DNA of 21,200 bases from CAZBEL01 sp964628055 (lineage in GTDB: Bacteria > Fidelibacterota > Marinisomatia > Marinisomatales > TCS56): positions 1 to 21,200 of the forward strand of contig CAZVNL010000038.1 of the NCBI GenBank assembly GCA_964628055.1. The letters are read 5' to 3'. Under the pieces are notes generated by a model, which was not told the origin of the DNA, ran no database searches, and saw only the letters and a list, made by a program, of their open reading frames with translations. Shown piece by piece: positions 9,206 through 17,157 of this stretch. A program made the translations under genes and the position numbers. Each line of letters opens with the position of its first letter. Positions within the stretch are counted from its first letter, which is position 1.

Positions 9206-12200
9206 TTAAAACTCGTAAGAAATGTTCAGACCCATGTAGATATCCCGGGGCGCCAGGAAAGTGTAAAAGGACTGGTTAGGCATGTCAATATAAGCTTTAT
9301 CTTTAATGACCTGATCGTAATAGTCGGGATCAACAAGGTGCCAGCCGGTTTCCGAATCCCATTGCTGATAGGTTTCGGTAGCGGCGTCGTAGTAAATGGG
9401 TCGTTCACTGGGGTTGTTCACATTAGCCACATTCGTCACCCATTCAAGGGGGACAAATTCCACTCCCGACTTACGATAGTCACCAGGTTGATCGTTCCCA
9501 GGGAAATTGTGATAACCCAGTTTATCCCCAATCTTAGCCGGTAAATGCAACGATTGCATGTAGTCGTTCCAGTCGAAACTGTCGGTAAATCCATACCGGG
9601 AGGACCCATAGGGATAACCAGAAGAAAAGTTCTTCAGGTTAAAGACGTTGTATATATCCGTATAAAACTTGATTCTGGCTTTTCCCAACTGAAAGGTCTT
9701 AGATATTTTTACATCGAAGGTGTAGCGGTCCTTCCAGCGTACATTGTAGCTAATTCCGGGGACCGAGTTAGGATTGTAGGTAAACCAGGTACCTTTTCGC
9801 CAGGTGCTTACCAAGTTCAAGTGCCAGCCCCCCAAGAAATATTCCTTTCCCACATGGGGACCGAACCGCAAAGGCGTATGAAAATCGATGGTAGATTTAA
9901 CCCGCGGAACGGGACGGGGTTTGGACTGGTAGCGATTTTTATTCTCGTATTGTCGTTGTTCAGATGGATTTTCGTAATATCTCCCCACGCCAAAATAACC
10001 CGACGTATTCACCCGGTACTCATAATTAATATTCCCCGAAATCCAGCGCCCGCTCATTTTGGTAAGCTCCACCTCGAAACCGCGAATATCCTCGTAACTG
10101 TTGGCAGTCAACTGACTGTAAATCACCTTGCTATTGGCACTGATATACCGCGTGTTATCCTGTTGGTCAGATACATCTTTATAATAGGCTGCGAGATGGA
10201 TGAGATATTGGTCTCGCAAGGCATGGTCGTACCCTAATTCATAGGAGATGGTTTTTGCCAGGGGAAGATTGGGATCTCCCATATTGATCACTTCATTGGC
10301 ATTCCCCCGGCGAATGCGATACAGCGATTCAGCGATGGGAATTTGCCGATAGTGCCCATAATTGAAATAGAGTTTAGATACTTCCGTAATGGGATGAGAA
10401 ATTGCCAGGCGTGGACTCAGAGTTATCTGGGGAGCCACTTTTTTGGTGGGAAATTCACTTTCCTTCGCGGGATCATAGGAGGAGGAAAAGAAAGCATCAT
10501 CGTAAACGTCGACTACGTACCATTCACCGTTGGGGTTCACATAATCTAAATTGAGCCCCACCATGGCGATAAACCCTTCGAATTCTAGTTTATCCTGACC
10601 ATACACGGCTAAACGATACGGTTTTTGTCGCACCGAAGTCCAGTAGTTTCCTTCGGGTAAGAACTCATTCCGGGAACCAAATTCCAGATGGAGATCATTG
10701 GAAATAAATTCAAATCCGGTTTTAATTTGGTTGGTGGGATTCAACTGGCTGGTCAAATCCGCCCTGATGGTAACCCGATAGATTTCACTGGTATCCCGGG
10801 AGGTACTCACGGCACCCCCAAAAGCCAGCCTGCCCTCCACGCTAAATTGGGGGGTTCCCTGGAATCCATACGGCGCCTCGTCGGCCCACCAACCATCGAA
10901 AACCTCATACTTTTTCGTCGTATCACGCTTGGCTCCGTGCCAGGTGTAGTACGTTTTACGGTCCCTTTTCAGTAATATTTCGTAGAAGGTCCGCTCACTC
11001 AATTGGTTGGTTAATTTGGCGCTTAGGGTGGTGTTTTCAATTGTCGTCGGACTCCAATAATCGTTCGTGAACAGGCGCCAGGGCATAGTAAAGCCACGGC
11101 TATTCACCTGGGAAGCCAGATCCCAAATATCATTCATATAGGCGGTGCCGCCTCCCCGGGAGAGGGTAGTGGCCTTAATGCTTCCGGACAGGTAAGTTAC
11201 CGATAGTTTCATGGCCTGGCTGAGATCGGAAGTCACTTTAATCAGGCTGGTACTCTGCGTTAGTCCCGGTCGGGAAACGGCAAACAAGTACATGTCTTGC
11301 TCCTGACGCATAGATGCATAAAAACGCATGTTCCCCAACATTTTGCCAATCCCCGGGACAGGTCCACCAAACCCGGCATCGATGGTATAGTCTGGATCGG
11401 TAATAGCCCCATTTTTGCGGTGCTCCCAGGTAAACAGTTTCAAGGCCCCGGAAGGCGTCAAATCATTTGTGGGATCGTCGTCTGCCAAGGTCATTTCCGA
11501 AATGCGATTCCATCCTTCAAAAGTGGGGTATTGCCTTTGGGTGTATTTGTCCCAGGCCCCATTGGAGGTACCGGTCCACATGACTTCTTCATCAAAATAC
11601 GGCTTGAACCAATAGGAATTCTTGTCGTAGGGTGAAAGACCAAAATGCTTCTGGGCGCTGGGGCTATAACGGATGGATATGGTACCGCCAAAATGTTTGG
11701 GATCGCCTTCTTTGGTTACGACATTCACGACTCCCGACCGTACATTATTATATTCAGCCGAAAACCCACCGGTTTGAACGGAAATATCCTGGACCGCGCT
11801 GAGGGGAATACCAGTATTGGGTCGATTTGTGCGCTCGTCATTCATGACGATTCCATCCACAATATACAAGGTTTGGTCCTCACCGCCACCTCGTATGGAA
11901 AACCCCGAAATACCCGCCTGAAGACCAATGACTTCAGAAATACTACTCACGGGCAGTTCATCAATCTCTTGGGAGGAAATACTGCGCTGACTGGCGGCTA
12001 CATCCAATTTGATGACCTTTTTCGGCGCCAATACTTCCACCTGTTCTCCTTTAATGACTTGGGTAGTCATTTTAATATCCAGGGTGGTGGTAAGATCAAT
12101 TTCCACCCGCACTTCATCTAAGGTGACGGGAGTATATCCGATGATGGTCGCTTTTACACTGTACAGACCGGGGGGAATATTTAAAATTGAATAGTAACCA

Positions 12201-12367
12201 TCCGCGTCGGTGGCAGCGCCTAAGTAAGTCCCAACGATTTGAATATTCACCCCCACGAGGGGCTCGCCGGTTTCCGCGGAGATAACGCGCCCGGCTATTT
12301 TACCGGTAACACCACCAAAAACCACCCCCATAAACAGTATATAGAAAATTAATCGCCTGATAAACAT
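9206..12367 (-). CDS. TonB-dependent receptor A, SusC-like with carboxypeptidase-regulatory-like domain
   Basis: First gene of the second block, 1053 residues. Signal peptide about 1-20; carboxypeptidase-regulatory-like domain about 22-103 (GKIAGRVISAETGEPLVGVN, TDADGYYSILNIPPG); a stretch EQVEVLA at about 108-114 that could act as TonB box; plug about 125-235 (SIRGGGEDQTLYIVDG, GGFSAEYNNVRSGVVNVVT); barrel from about 240 to the terminal ISYEF. Residues about 264-305 hold the family segment shared with receptor B (WTGTSNG, RQYPTFEGWN, DDDPTNDLTP). It should be a TonB-energised outer-membrane importer; the ligand is unknown. An AGGGG stretch (12375-12379) lies seven bases upstream of the ATG as ribosome binding site, inside a leader that may fold (see 12371-12420). 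Partner A follows after four bases. Confidence 0.93.
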   Translation of the reverse strand: MFIRRLIFYILFMGVVFGGVTGKIAGRVISAETGEPLVGVNIQIVGTYLGAATDADGYYSILNIPPGLYSVKATIIGYTPVTLDEVRVEIDLTTTLDIKMTTQVIKGEQVEVLAPKKVIKLDVAASQRSISSQEIDELPVSSISEVIGLQAGISGFSIRGGGEDQTLYIVDGIVMNDERTNRPNTGIPLSAVQDISVQTGGFSAEYNNVRSGVVNVVTKEGDPKHFGGTISIRYSPSAQKHFGLSPYDKNSYWFKPYFDEEVMWTGTSNGAWDKYTQRQYPTFEGWNRISEMTLADDDPTNDLTPSGALKLFTWEHRKNGAITDPDYTIDAGFGGPVPGIGKMLGNMRFYASMRQEQDMYLFAVSRPGLTQSTSLIKVTSDLSQAMKLSVTYLSGSIKATTLSRGGGTAYMNDIWDLASQVNSRGFTMPWRLFTNDYWSPTTIENTTLSAKLTNQLSERTFYEILLKRDRKTYYTWHGAKRDTTKKYEVFDGWWADEAPYGFQGTPQFSVEGRLAFGGAVSTSRDTSEIYRVTIRADLTSQLNPTNQIKTGFEFISNDLHLEFGSRNEFLPEGNYWTSVRQKPYRLAVYGQDKLEFEGFIAMVGLNLDYVNPNGEWYVVDVYDDAFFSSSYDPAKESEFPTKKVAPQITLSPRLAISHPITEVSKLYFNYGHYRQIPIAESLYRIRRGNANEVINMGDPNLPLAKTISYELGYDHALRDQYLIHLAAYYKDVSDQQDNTRYISANSKVIYSQLTANSYEDIRGFEVELTKMSGRWISGNINYEYRVNTSGYFGVGRYYENPSEQRQYENKNRYQSKPRPVPRVKSTIDFHTPLRFGPHVGKEYFLGGWHLNLVSTWRKGTWFTYNPNSVPGISYNVRWKDRYTFDVKISKTFQLGKARIKFYTDIYNVFNLKNFSSGYPYGSSRYGFTDSFDWNDYMQSLHLPAKIGDKLGYHNFPGNDQPGDYRKSGVEFVPLEWVTNVANVNNPSERPIYYDAATETYQQWDSETGWHLVDPDYYDQVIKDKAYIDMPNQSFYTFLAPRDIYMGLNISYEF

Positions 12368-12370
12368 GGA

Positions 12371-12420
12371 TTTAGCCCCTAAATAGCCTTAAAAGATGGG
12401 AGCGTTTTAGGGAAAGGGGC
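12371..12420 (-). promoter_or_regulatory. Leader with possible ribosome-binding-site-masking inverted repeats
   Basis: The likely ribosome binding site of receptor A (AGGGG on the minus strand) is covered by three alternative pairings. A perfect 5-base stem with a 3-base loop lies at 12371-12383 (TTTAG/CTAAA). A 7-base perfect inverted repeat pairs CCCTAAA (12377-12383) with TTTAGGG (12406-12412). GCCCC (12375-12379) also pairs with GGGGC (12416-12420). Only one long pairing can form at a time, so the start region could be open or closed. The arms are short and partly AT-rich, so this may be chance. It matches no riboswitch I know; in particular I see no cobalamin-riboswitch B12 box. Confidence 0.3.
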
Positions 12421-12439
12421 AGATGTGTGGGGTAGCCGC

Positions 12440-12469
12440 TTATCATTCTCTAAGTGAATGTAATTACAA
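12440..12469 (-). promoter_or_regulatory. Candidate promoter of the receptor operon
   Basis: On the minus strand TTGTAA (12469-12464) could be a -35 element and TGATAA (12445-12440) a -10 element, separated by 18 bases. Transcription would start near 12433 and give a leader of roughly 65 bases that contains the inverted repeats at 12371-12420. The match to a sigma-70 consensus is only moderate and promoter consensus in this lineage is uncertain. The 227-base gap between the symporter gene (ends 12595) and receptor A (starts 12367) is the largest gap between genes in the window and the most plausible site for a promoter. No clear stem plus T-run terminator for the upstream genes is visible in it. 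Confidence 0.3.
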
Positions 12470-12511
12470 TTAAAAAAGGGCCGCAAGAAAATATTCACCT
12501 AGTGGAAGTTC

Positions 12512-12524
12512 ATTTCGCCGAAAT
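12512..12524. repeat. 13-base palindrome, possible operator
   Basis: The sequence ATTTCG-C-CGAAAT is a perfect inverted repeat with 6-base arms and a one-base centre. It lies between the end of the symporter gene and the candidate promoter of the receptor operon, about 43 bases upstream of the putative -35 element. Such compact symmetry can be a binding site for a dimeric regulator, but no regulator gene is present in this window and a single copy of this size can arise by chance. Confidence 0.25.
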
Positions 12525-12594
12525 TCTCCTATTTCATTCAAGGCAGAGCGGCGGTTGAGCTTGATCCTCATAGAAAGACTTGCCGGTGAAACCA

Positions 12595-14391
12595 CTAATC
12601 CGTCACTGTTTGCCATCCCTCCCGGGCCAGGCGGAAATAGATGACTGTGGTAGCAATCCCGGCGATAACTAATAGCAATAGGCCCATGGTGTAATTCCCT
12701 AAAATAATTTTTCCTACGCCCAATAAGGAAGCGTAGACGAGGACACAACCGGCCCCCCAGCATAACAAGAGGTTGCCGAAATGGAGATCCTCTTTCACCT
12801 CGGGTAACTGAATGGCAATGGGGCGCCACAGCCGACCGCCAGGATGTACCAGGCGATAGAAGGTAAACAAGGTTTTCTCTTCGGTAGGCGTGGTGAGAAA
12901 TGTGAACAATACCCAGAGGATCGAGGACCACCCAACGATGAAAATCAGGGACAGGGGAAATTCCACTGTATTGCGGATAAAAGGATAAATCACGAAAGGA
13001 GCCACCATGGCCACGATTTCGGACCAGGCGTTAATGCGCCACCAGTACCAGCGTAAAATTAATACCAAGCCAATGCCGGCACTACATTCCAGTATAAAAA
13101 TCCAGGCATCGCTAATGCGCTCCATCTTGGAAGTTGCCACCAGAGAAATAAGCATGATGAGGATGGTCGTCAGACGAGATACCCGGACATAATCGCGTTC
13201 TACAACATGGGGTTTCAGGAAACGTTTGTAAAAATCATTGATCACGTAGGAAGTCCCCCAGTTTAATTGGGTGGAAATGGTAGACATGTAAGCTGCTAAA
13301 AAGGCCGCCAATAATAGCCCCAACATACCCTTGGGTAGGACCGCTTGCATCACCATTACGAACCCCTCGCCCCGGTGGGCCGGGTCCAGTTCGGGGAACA
13401 TGACTAAGGAGACCAGGGCGACTAATATCCACGGCCAGGGGCGCACCGCGTAGTGGGCAATAGTGAACCACAAGGTAGCGAAGAGGGAGTGTTTTTCATC
13501 TTTAGCGGACATCATGCGCTGGGCGACATAACCGCCACCCCCCGGTTCGGCACCGGGATACCAGGAAGCCCACCATTGAACCCCCAGATAGGCAATGAAC
13601 GCCAGAGCCGTTAAAGAGAGGATGCCTCCGGTACCAGCCTGAGACGCTCCCACCGTGGGAAAAAAGTGAAAGACCTGCTGGGGAAGTTGTTGTTTTAAAC
13701 CGGCGATTCCACCAATTGCGGGAGATTTTAAAGCGAAAATTGCCAGGGCAATACTCCCAAACATGGCCATGGTGAATTGAAAAGCGTCACTGATGGATAC
13801 GCCCCACAGTCCGGAGAGGGAAGAATAAACGGCCACGACGATCAGAATTAGTCCTACCCATAAAAGGGGAGCTGTAAAGGTAAATCCTAAAAAAGACAGG
13901 GAATGGAGGCCGAAAAAAGTCAACTCCGGGAAGAGCACGGAAATGATTTTGACCATGGCCAGGTTTACCCACCCCATGATGATTATATTCATAAAGATAC
14001 CCAGGTACAAGGCCCGGAAGCCCCGCAGGAAGGCGGCCGCCTTTCCGGAATAACGTAATTCAACAAACTCCACATCAGTCATGATCCCGGCTCGGCGCCA
14101 CAAGCGGGAGTAGAAAAAAACCGTCAGCATGCTTCCAAAGAGCATATTCCACCACAGCCAATTTCCGGCAATGCCGTGTTTGGCCACCAACTCCGTGACT
14201 GCCAGGGGGGTATCGGCAGCAAAGGTGGTGGCCACCATGGTCGTCCCGGCAATCCACCAGGGCAAATTCCGGCCGGAGAGGAAAAATTCGGTCATGTTCT
14301 TCCCTGCCCGTCGGGAATAATATACGGCAATGGCCGTGCTCAATAAAAAATACAGGCCGATGATAAGCCAGTCCCAAAAGGTTAATTGCAT
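12595..14391 (-). CDS. Sodium:solute symporter (SSS family)
   Basis: A 598-residue polytopic inner-membrane protein, somewhat longer than the roughly 500-550 residues of many SSS (LeuT-fold) transporters. It opens with FWDWLIIGLYFLLSTAIAVYYSRR and the family motif FFLSGRNLPWWIAGTTMVATTFAADTPL (residues about 36-63), followed by many hydrophobic helices. The mid region GGGGYVAQRMMSAKDEKHS matches the conserved QR...A.d segment between helices. It should use the sodium gradient to import a small solute such as a sugar, amino acid or related compound; the substrate cannot be read from sequence. A good ribosome binding site (GAGGA at 14403-14399) precedes the ATG by seven bases. It starts 14 bases after the corrinoid protein gene, so it is likely in the same operon and may import a substrate or product of the enzymes upstream. 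Confidence 0.92.
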   Translation of the reverse strand: MQLTFWDWLIIGLYFLLSTAIAVYYSRRAGKNMTEFFLSGRNLPWWIAGTTMVATTFAADTPLAVTELVAKHGIAGNWLWWNMLFGSMLTVFFYSRLWRRAGIMTDVEFVELRYSGKAAAFLRGFRALYLGIFMNIIIMGWVNLAMVKIISVLFPELTFFGLHSLSFLGFTFTAPLLWVGLILIVVAVYSSLSGLWGVSISDAFQFTMAMFGSIALAIFALKSPAIGGIAGLKQQLPQQVFHFFPTVGASQAGTGGILSLTALAFIAYLGVQWWASWYPGAEPGGGGYVAQRMMSAKDEKHSLFATLWFTIAHYAVRPWPWILVALVSLVMFPELDPAHRGEGFVMVMQAVLPKGMLGLLLAAFLAAYMSTISTQLNWGTSYVINDFYKRFLKPHVVERDYVRVSRLTTILIMLISLVATSKMERISDAWIFILECSAGIGLVLILRWYWWRINAWSEIVAMVAPFVIYPFIRNTVEFPLSLIFIVGWSSILWVLFTFLTTPTEEKTLFTFYRLVHPGGRLWRPIAIQLPEVKEDLHFGNLLLCWGAGCVLVYASLLGVGKIILGNYTMGLLLLVIAGIATTVIYFRLAREGWQTVTD

Positions 14392-14398
14392 CTCGTGT

Positions 14399-14403
14399 TC
14401 CTC
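14399..14403 (-). promoter_or_regulatory. Ribosome binding site of the symporter gene
   Basis: GAGGA on the minus strand stands seven bases before the ATG at 14391. It fixes the start codon and is one of the clearest Shine-Dalgarno sites here; several neighbouring genes have none and rely on overlap or close spacing. Confidence 0.6.
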
Positions 14404-14405
14404 GT

Positions 14406-15086
14406 TTAATTATTTACCAGGTTACTGACGATTTCTACCGCTTCCCCGGCATCCCGGGCATAGCCATCCGCATGAATCTGTTCCGCGAACTGGGCATTTA
14501 CTGAAGCGCCTCCCACGACAACTTTCAACTCCGGGAAGGCCTTTTTAATGACTTCCACCGTGAACCGCATGGCCACCATGGTACTGGTTAGCATGGCGGA
14601 AAGCCCGCACACCGGGTAGTTTCCGGTTTTCAGGGCACTTAAAAAGGCCGTAGACGGACAATCCACCCCTAAATCATCCACCTGGAAGCCGTTAATCCGT
14701 AACATGGTACCCACCAAATTCTTCCCAATGTCGTGAAAATCCCCCTTCACGGTTCCCAACAGTACCTTCCCGCGGTAAATTGATTTCCCTTTAAAAAGCA
14801 AGGGTTCGATGATCGCCATGGCTTTTTTCATGGCCTTGGCCGAGACTAAGACCTGGGAAAGGAACATGGTCCCTTCCCGGAAGCGATGCCCGACTACGTC
14901 CATCCCCTTCAACAGTCCCTCGTCGAGAATGGTTTGCGGGGTCAACTCTGCGGTCAGGGCCTGTTCCACCACCGCTTCGATCTCCCGGCTGCAGCCATGA
15001 ATGAGGTCGTCAGCAATCTCTCGCAACAAGGGATGTTCCTCCATTGAAGATGGATCAGTTTTTGGGGAATCAAGCATAACGACCAT
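14406..15086 (-). CDS. Corrinoid (cobalamin-binding) methyl-carrier protein, MtaC/MtbC-like
   Basis: A 226-residue methyl carrier. Residues about 25-98 form the helical cap (B12-binding_2) domain; residues about 105-224 form the Rossmann-like B12-binding domain. The cobalt-ligating motif DxHxxG is present as GDFHDIGKN with His118 as lower axial ligand, and later GLSAM (161-165) and VVVGGASVN (190-197) match the other cobalamin-contacting segments. In such systems the Co(I) form accepts a methyl group from a substrate methyltransferase and hands it to a second methyltransferase. The start overlaps the end of the UroD-family gene: 17 bases if the first ATG is used, 8 bases with the ATG at 15077, which is equally plausible. 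The pair is therefore surely cotranslated. No reductive activator (RamA type) and no separate MttB/MtaB-type enzyme is visible in the window. Confidence 0.92.
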   Translation of the reverse strand: MVVMLDSPKTDPSSMEEHPLLREIADDLIHGCSREIEAVVEQALTAELTPQTILDEGLLKGMDVVGHRFREGTMFLSQVLVSAKAMKKAMAIIEPLLFKGKSIYRGKVLLGTVKGDFHDIGKNLVGTMLRINGFQVDDLGVDCPSTAFLSALKTGNYPVCGLSAMLTSTMVAMRFTVEVIKKAFPELKVVVGGASVNAQFAEQIHADGYARDAGEAVEIVSNLVNN

Positions 15087-16203
15087 ACGTCTTGGCCAGG
15101 GGCACTAATTGCTGTAACCGTTCCCGTTTTACATACGGAGCCACGGAACAAGCCGTACTCAATATGTAACCCATAGCACGTTTACCCACCTGAAGGGTCT
15201 GGCGAACAGATCGTTGAAAGTCTTCCTCGGTCCCCTGGAGTAGAATATTGACTGAATCCAGATTACCTTTAATGAACAAATTGCGCCCGATCCTTTGGAC
15301 GGCCTCTTCCAGGGTGACGTTTCCTAAGGGGGGCGGGTCCAGGCATTCCAATCCGTGAGCTCCCGAGCGTTGTATTAGCTCTAAACGATCCTTGATCCCC
15401 CCACAGGTATGGAGATAAACAAACTTCCCCCGGGATTGGACAGCCCGATAGACCTGGCTTTCGTAGGGTAGTACGAACGTTTCATATTGTTCCGGGGAAA
15501 TGAACCCCATCCCGGCGAAGGGGGAGGACAGTTTAATGGCGTCGATGGGTTGTTGTCCCATATCCCTGGCCAGGTCCACCAAAAGTCCGGTAAAATGTTG
15601 TAAAATCTGGTGACAGATTTCTGGCGCTTCAATGAGGGCCATGAGACCGGCTTCGTAACCCAGGTAATCCAAAAAATAGTCAAAGGGAGACGTGATTTCT
15701 CCGTGGAGAGAATAGGCATTGCCCACTAATTCATTAAGACGCTCAAAGATAGTGAATTTATGCTCCTTGTCCAGGTAAAAGCGAAGCCCCTGGGATATGG
15801 GGATGTAGTCAATTGTCTTCGGCAAACCGGAGGGGGAGAAAGTCTCCACGGAGGGTCTTTCCATCTGACGGGAGAGACGGACAATGGGTAAATCATCCTG
15901 GAGAAATTCCAGTTCCTCGCCCTTGAATGTAACCCTTTCCAATGCTGATTCTGCTGGCAGGTATTCTACCCTTTTCGCCCAATCGTGAAAATGGCCAAAA
16001 AGGCTCACTAAGATGCCGTCAAACTGGTAGAGGTTCCGCAAGGTAACCAATCCCTGAGCGAAAGTTTCCCGATCAAACCACAGATTGACGGGGGAAACGT
16101 CCAATTGCTGCAACATATGGCCGAAACTCAACTGGCACAATACCGGAACGCGATCCGGCGTTTGCAACTTCATGGCGGCCAAAAGACGTTCCCGGGAAGT
16201 CAT
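15070..16203 (-). CDS. UroD-family zinc methyltransferase (MtaA/MtbA/CmuA-like)
   Basis: A 377-residue TIM-barrel protein of the uroporphyrinogen decarboxylase superfamily, opening with MTSRERLLAAMKLQTPDRVP. It carries the zinc-thiol motif of the corrinoid methyltransferases rather than that of heme-pathway UroD: His265 and Cys267 in YLHTCGG and Cys352 in STACSVAP (the H-x-C-xn-C arrangement). Members move a methyl group between a corrinoid protein and a thiol such as coenzyme M, or tetrahydrofolate; some UroD-family enzymes instead take the methyl from an O-methyl or halomethyl substrate. The adjacent, overlapping corrinoid protein is its evident partner. The gene starts 90 bases after the amidase gene, with no clear Shine-Dalgarno site. 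Annotation as a heme-synthesis decarboxylase would be wrong. Methyl donor and acceptor are unknown. Confidence 0.9.
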   Translation of the reverse strand: MTSRERLLAAMKLQTPDRVPVLCQLSFGHMLQQLDVSPVNLWFDRETFAQGLVTLRNLYQFDGILVSLFGHFHDWAKRVEYLPAESALERVTFKGEELEFLQDDLPIVRLSRQMERPSVETFSPSGLPKTIDYIPISQGLRFYLDKEHKFTIFERLNELVGNAYSLHGEITSPFDYFLDYLGYEAGLMALIEAPEICHQILQHFTGLLVDLARDMGQQPIDAIKLSSPFAGMGFISPEQYETFVLPYESQVYRAVQSRGKFVYLHTCGGIKDRLELIQRSGAHGLECLDPPPLGNVTLEEAVQRIGRNLFIKGNLDSVNILLQGTEEDFQRSVRQTLQVGKRAMGYILSTACSVAPYVKRERLQQLVPLAKTYGRYA

Positions 16204-16293
16204 GGGGATTCGATAAGGAAGGGGCTATTCCCCCGGAGAATTGGGGCGGCCACCAACTCTAAGACAGGGCGGCGTACCAGGAAGGTTTGCGAA

Positions 16294-17145
16294 TTACTCA
16301 AAGGGCATGAACTTGTAGATCATGATCCCGTCAAACAGGGGCCCCTCCGCGCGAAAATAGTACTTGAGGAAATCAATTAATTCGGTCTGTTTAGCTGCCA
16401 TGGAAGCGTGCACCAGGTTTTTTCTATCCAGGATCATCCCTTCATGGGCGACTACGATACCATTCTCAAAATAACTGGTACGCACAAAGGCAACGCCACA
16501 TACCCGCGGTAAGTGTTCTAAAAGGGTGGTATTAATCAGGCGATTGGGGATGTAACGCACCGTGACGTCTTCCTCCCAATCCAAATCAAGGAATTCCGTT
16601 CCATCACTTTTCCGATTCAGGGTAATCGGCACCGTTACCAGCTCCTGGGGTGCTACCAGGGAATCGGTGATATTCACCGTGTAAGGGTTGTGTAGGATAC
16701 GATCGGTAGTATAATGCCAACGGCTGGTGTAGGAAGGAATATGTTCCTGGCGGTCATTGGGTTTATAGTGGATGTTAATCATGGCTTGCCGGGCGGTCTC
16801 CCAGGAAGTACTCTGAGAAAAAGCCAGGCTGGTAAGCACATGGGCGGTGCAGTCGGAAACGTCCAACCGGATGATGGGATCCTTGTCGGGGGGTGTTTCT
16901 TCGCCAAGCTGAAAAATCTTATAAGGGGTTCCCACGCGCCAGAGGGCAATAGCTTCAAGGCGATCGTAAAAATCGGGATAGTGGGCTTGAAATTGAGGGA
17001 GTAAATCCGAGACCTCTCGCTGGGACAGGGTCCATGGTTTCGGCAGCGAATCCAACCACTGCCAGGTGCCATCCGAAGGACCTTCCTGGCCTAAGAGCAA
17101 GGGAGACAGACACCCAAAGAGGAAGATGTATTTCGCCAGAATCAT
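16294..17145 (-). CDS. DUF1460 N-acetylmuramoyl-L-alanine amidase-like protein
   Basis: A 283-residue exported protein with a signal peptide (about 1-20, ending LLLGQ). It fits the DUF1460 family, an NlpC/P60-like papain fold: Cys99 in RLDVSDCTAH matches the family's DCTTFVE nucleophile segment, IPSYTSRWHYTTD (136-148) matches the conserved SRLHY block, and VVAHEGMILDR (231-241) with VHAS (245-248) supplies the conserved histidines (His234, His246). The family is linked to cleavage of muropeptides. The Cys-Thr-Ala-His in place of Cys-Thr-Thr-Phe is a small departure. It starts 12 bases after the GH3/AmiE fusion gene, and the two would act together on peptidoglycan fragments in the periplasm. 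Assignment to the family is good; the exact bond cut is inferred. Confidence 0.85.
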   Translation of the reverse strand: MILAKYIFLFGCLSPLLLGQEGPSDGTWQWLDSLPKPWTLSQREVSDLLPQFQAHYPDFYDRLEAIALWRVGTPYKIFQLGEETPPDKDPIIRLDVSDCTAHVLTSLAFSQSTSWETARQAMINIHYKPNDRQEHIPSYTSRWHYTTDRILHNPYTVNITDSLVAPQELVTVPITLNRKSDGTEFLDLDWEEDVTVRYIPNRLINTTLLEHLPRVCGVAFVRTSYFENGIVVAHEGMILDRKNLVHASMAAKQTELIDFLKYYFRAEGPLFDGIMIYKFMPFE

Positions 17146-17157
17146 GGGGGAATCAAG

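Noticed and set aside
9545..10237. Plus-strand open frame of 230 codons opposite receptor A
   Set aside because: It is antisense to a conserved barrel; no signal, motif or ribosome binding site supports it.
12471..12476. T-run on the minus strand after GCGGCCC as a terminator for the symporter operon
   Set aside because: No compact complementary stem precedes the T-run; the nearest matching bases are about 70 bases away.
12509..12519. 11-base match to the end of the window at 21187-21197 on the other strand
   Set aside because: Many 11-base matches are expected by chance in a window of this size, and the contexts are unrelated.
12368..12594. Cobalamin riboswitch upstream of the receptor, suggested by the neighbouring corrinoid genes
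   Set aside because: No B12-box-like sequence or the extended structure of that class is seen, and the gap is short for it.
12470..12931. Minus-strand open frame overlapping the symporter end and the intergenic gap
   Set aside because: It is out of frame with the symporter for most of its length and its composition reflects that shadow; no family resemblance.
15070..16203. Heme-pathway uroporphyrinogen decarboxylase (HemE)
   Set aside because: The H-x-C...C zinc motif and the overlapping corrinoid protein gene show it is a methyltransferase relative.
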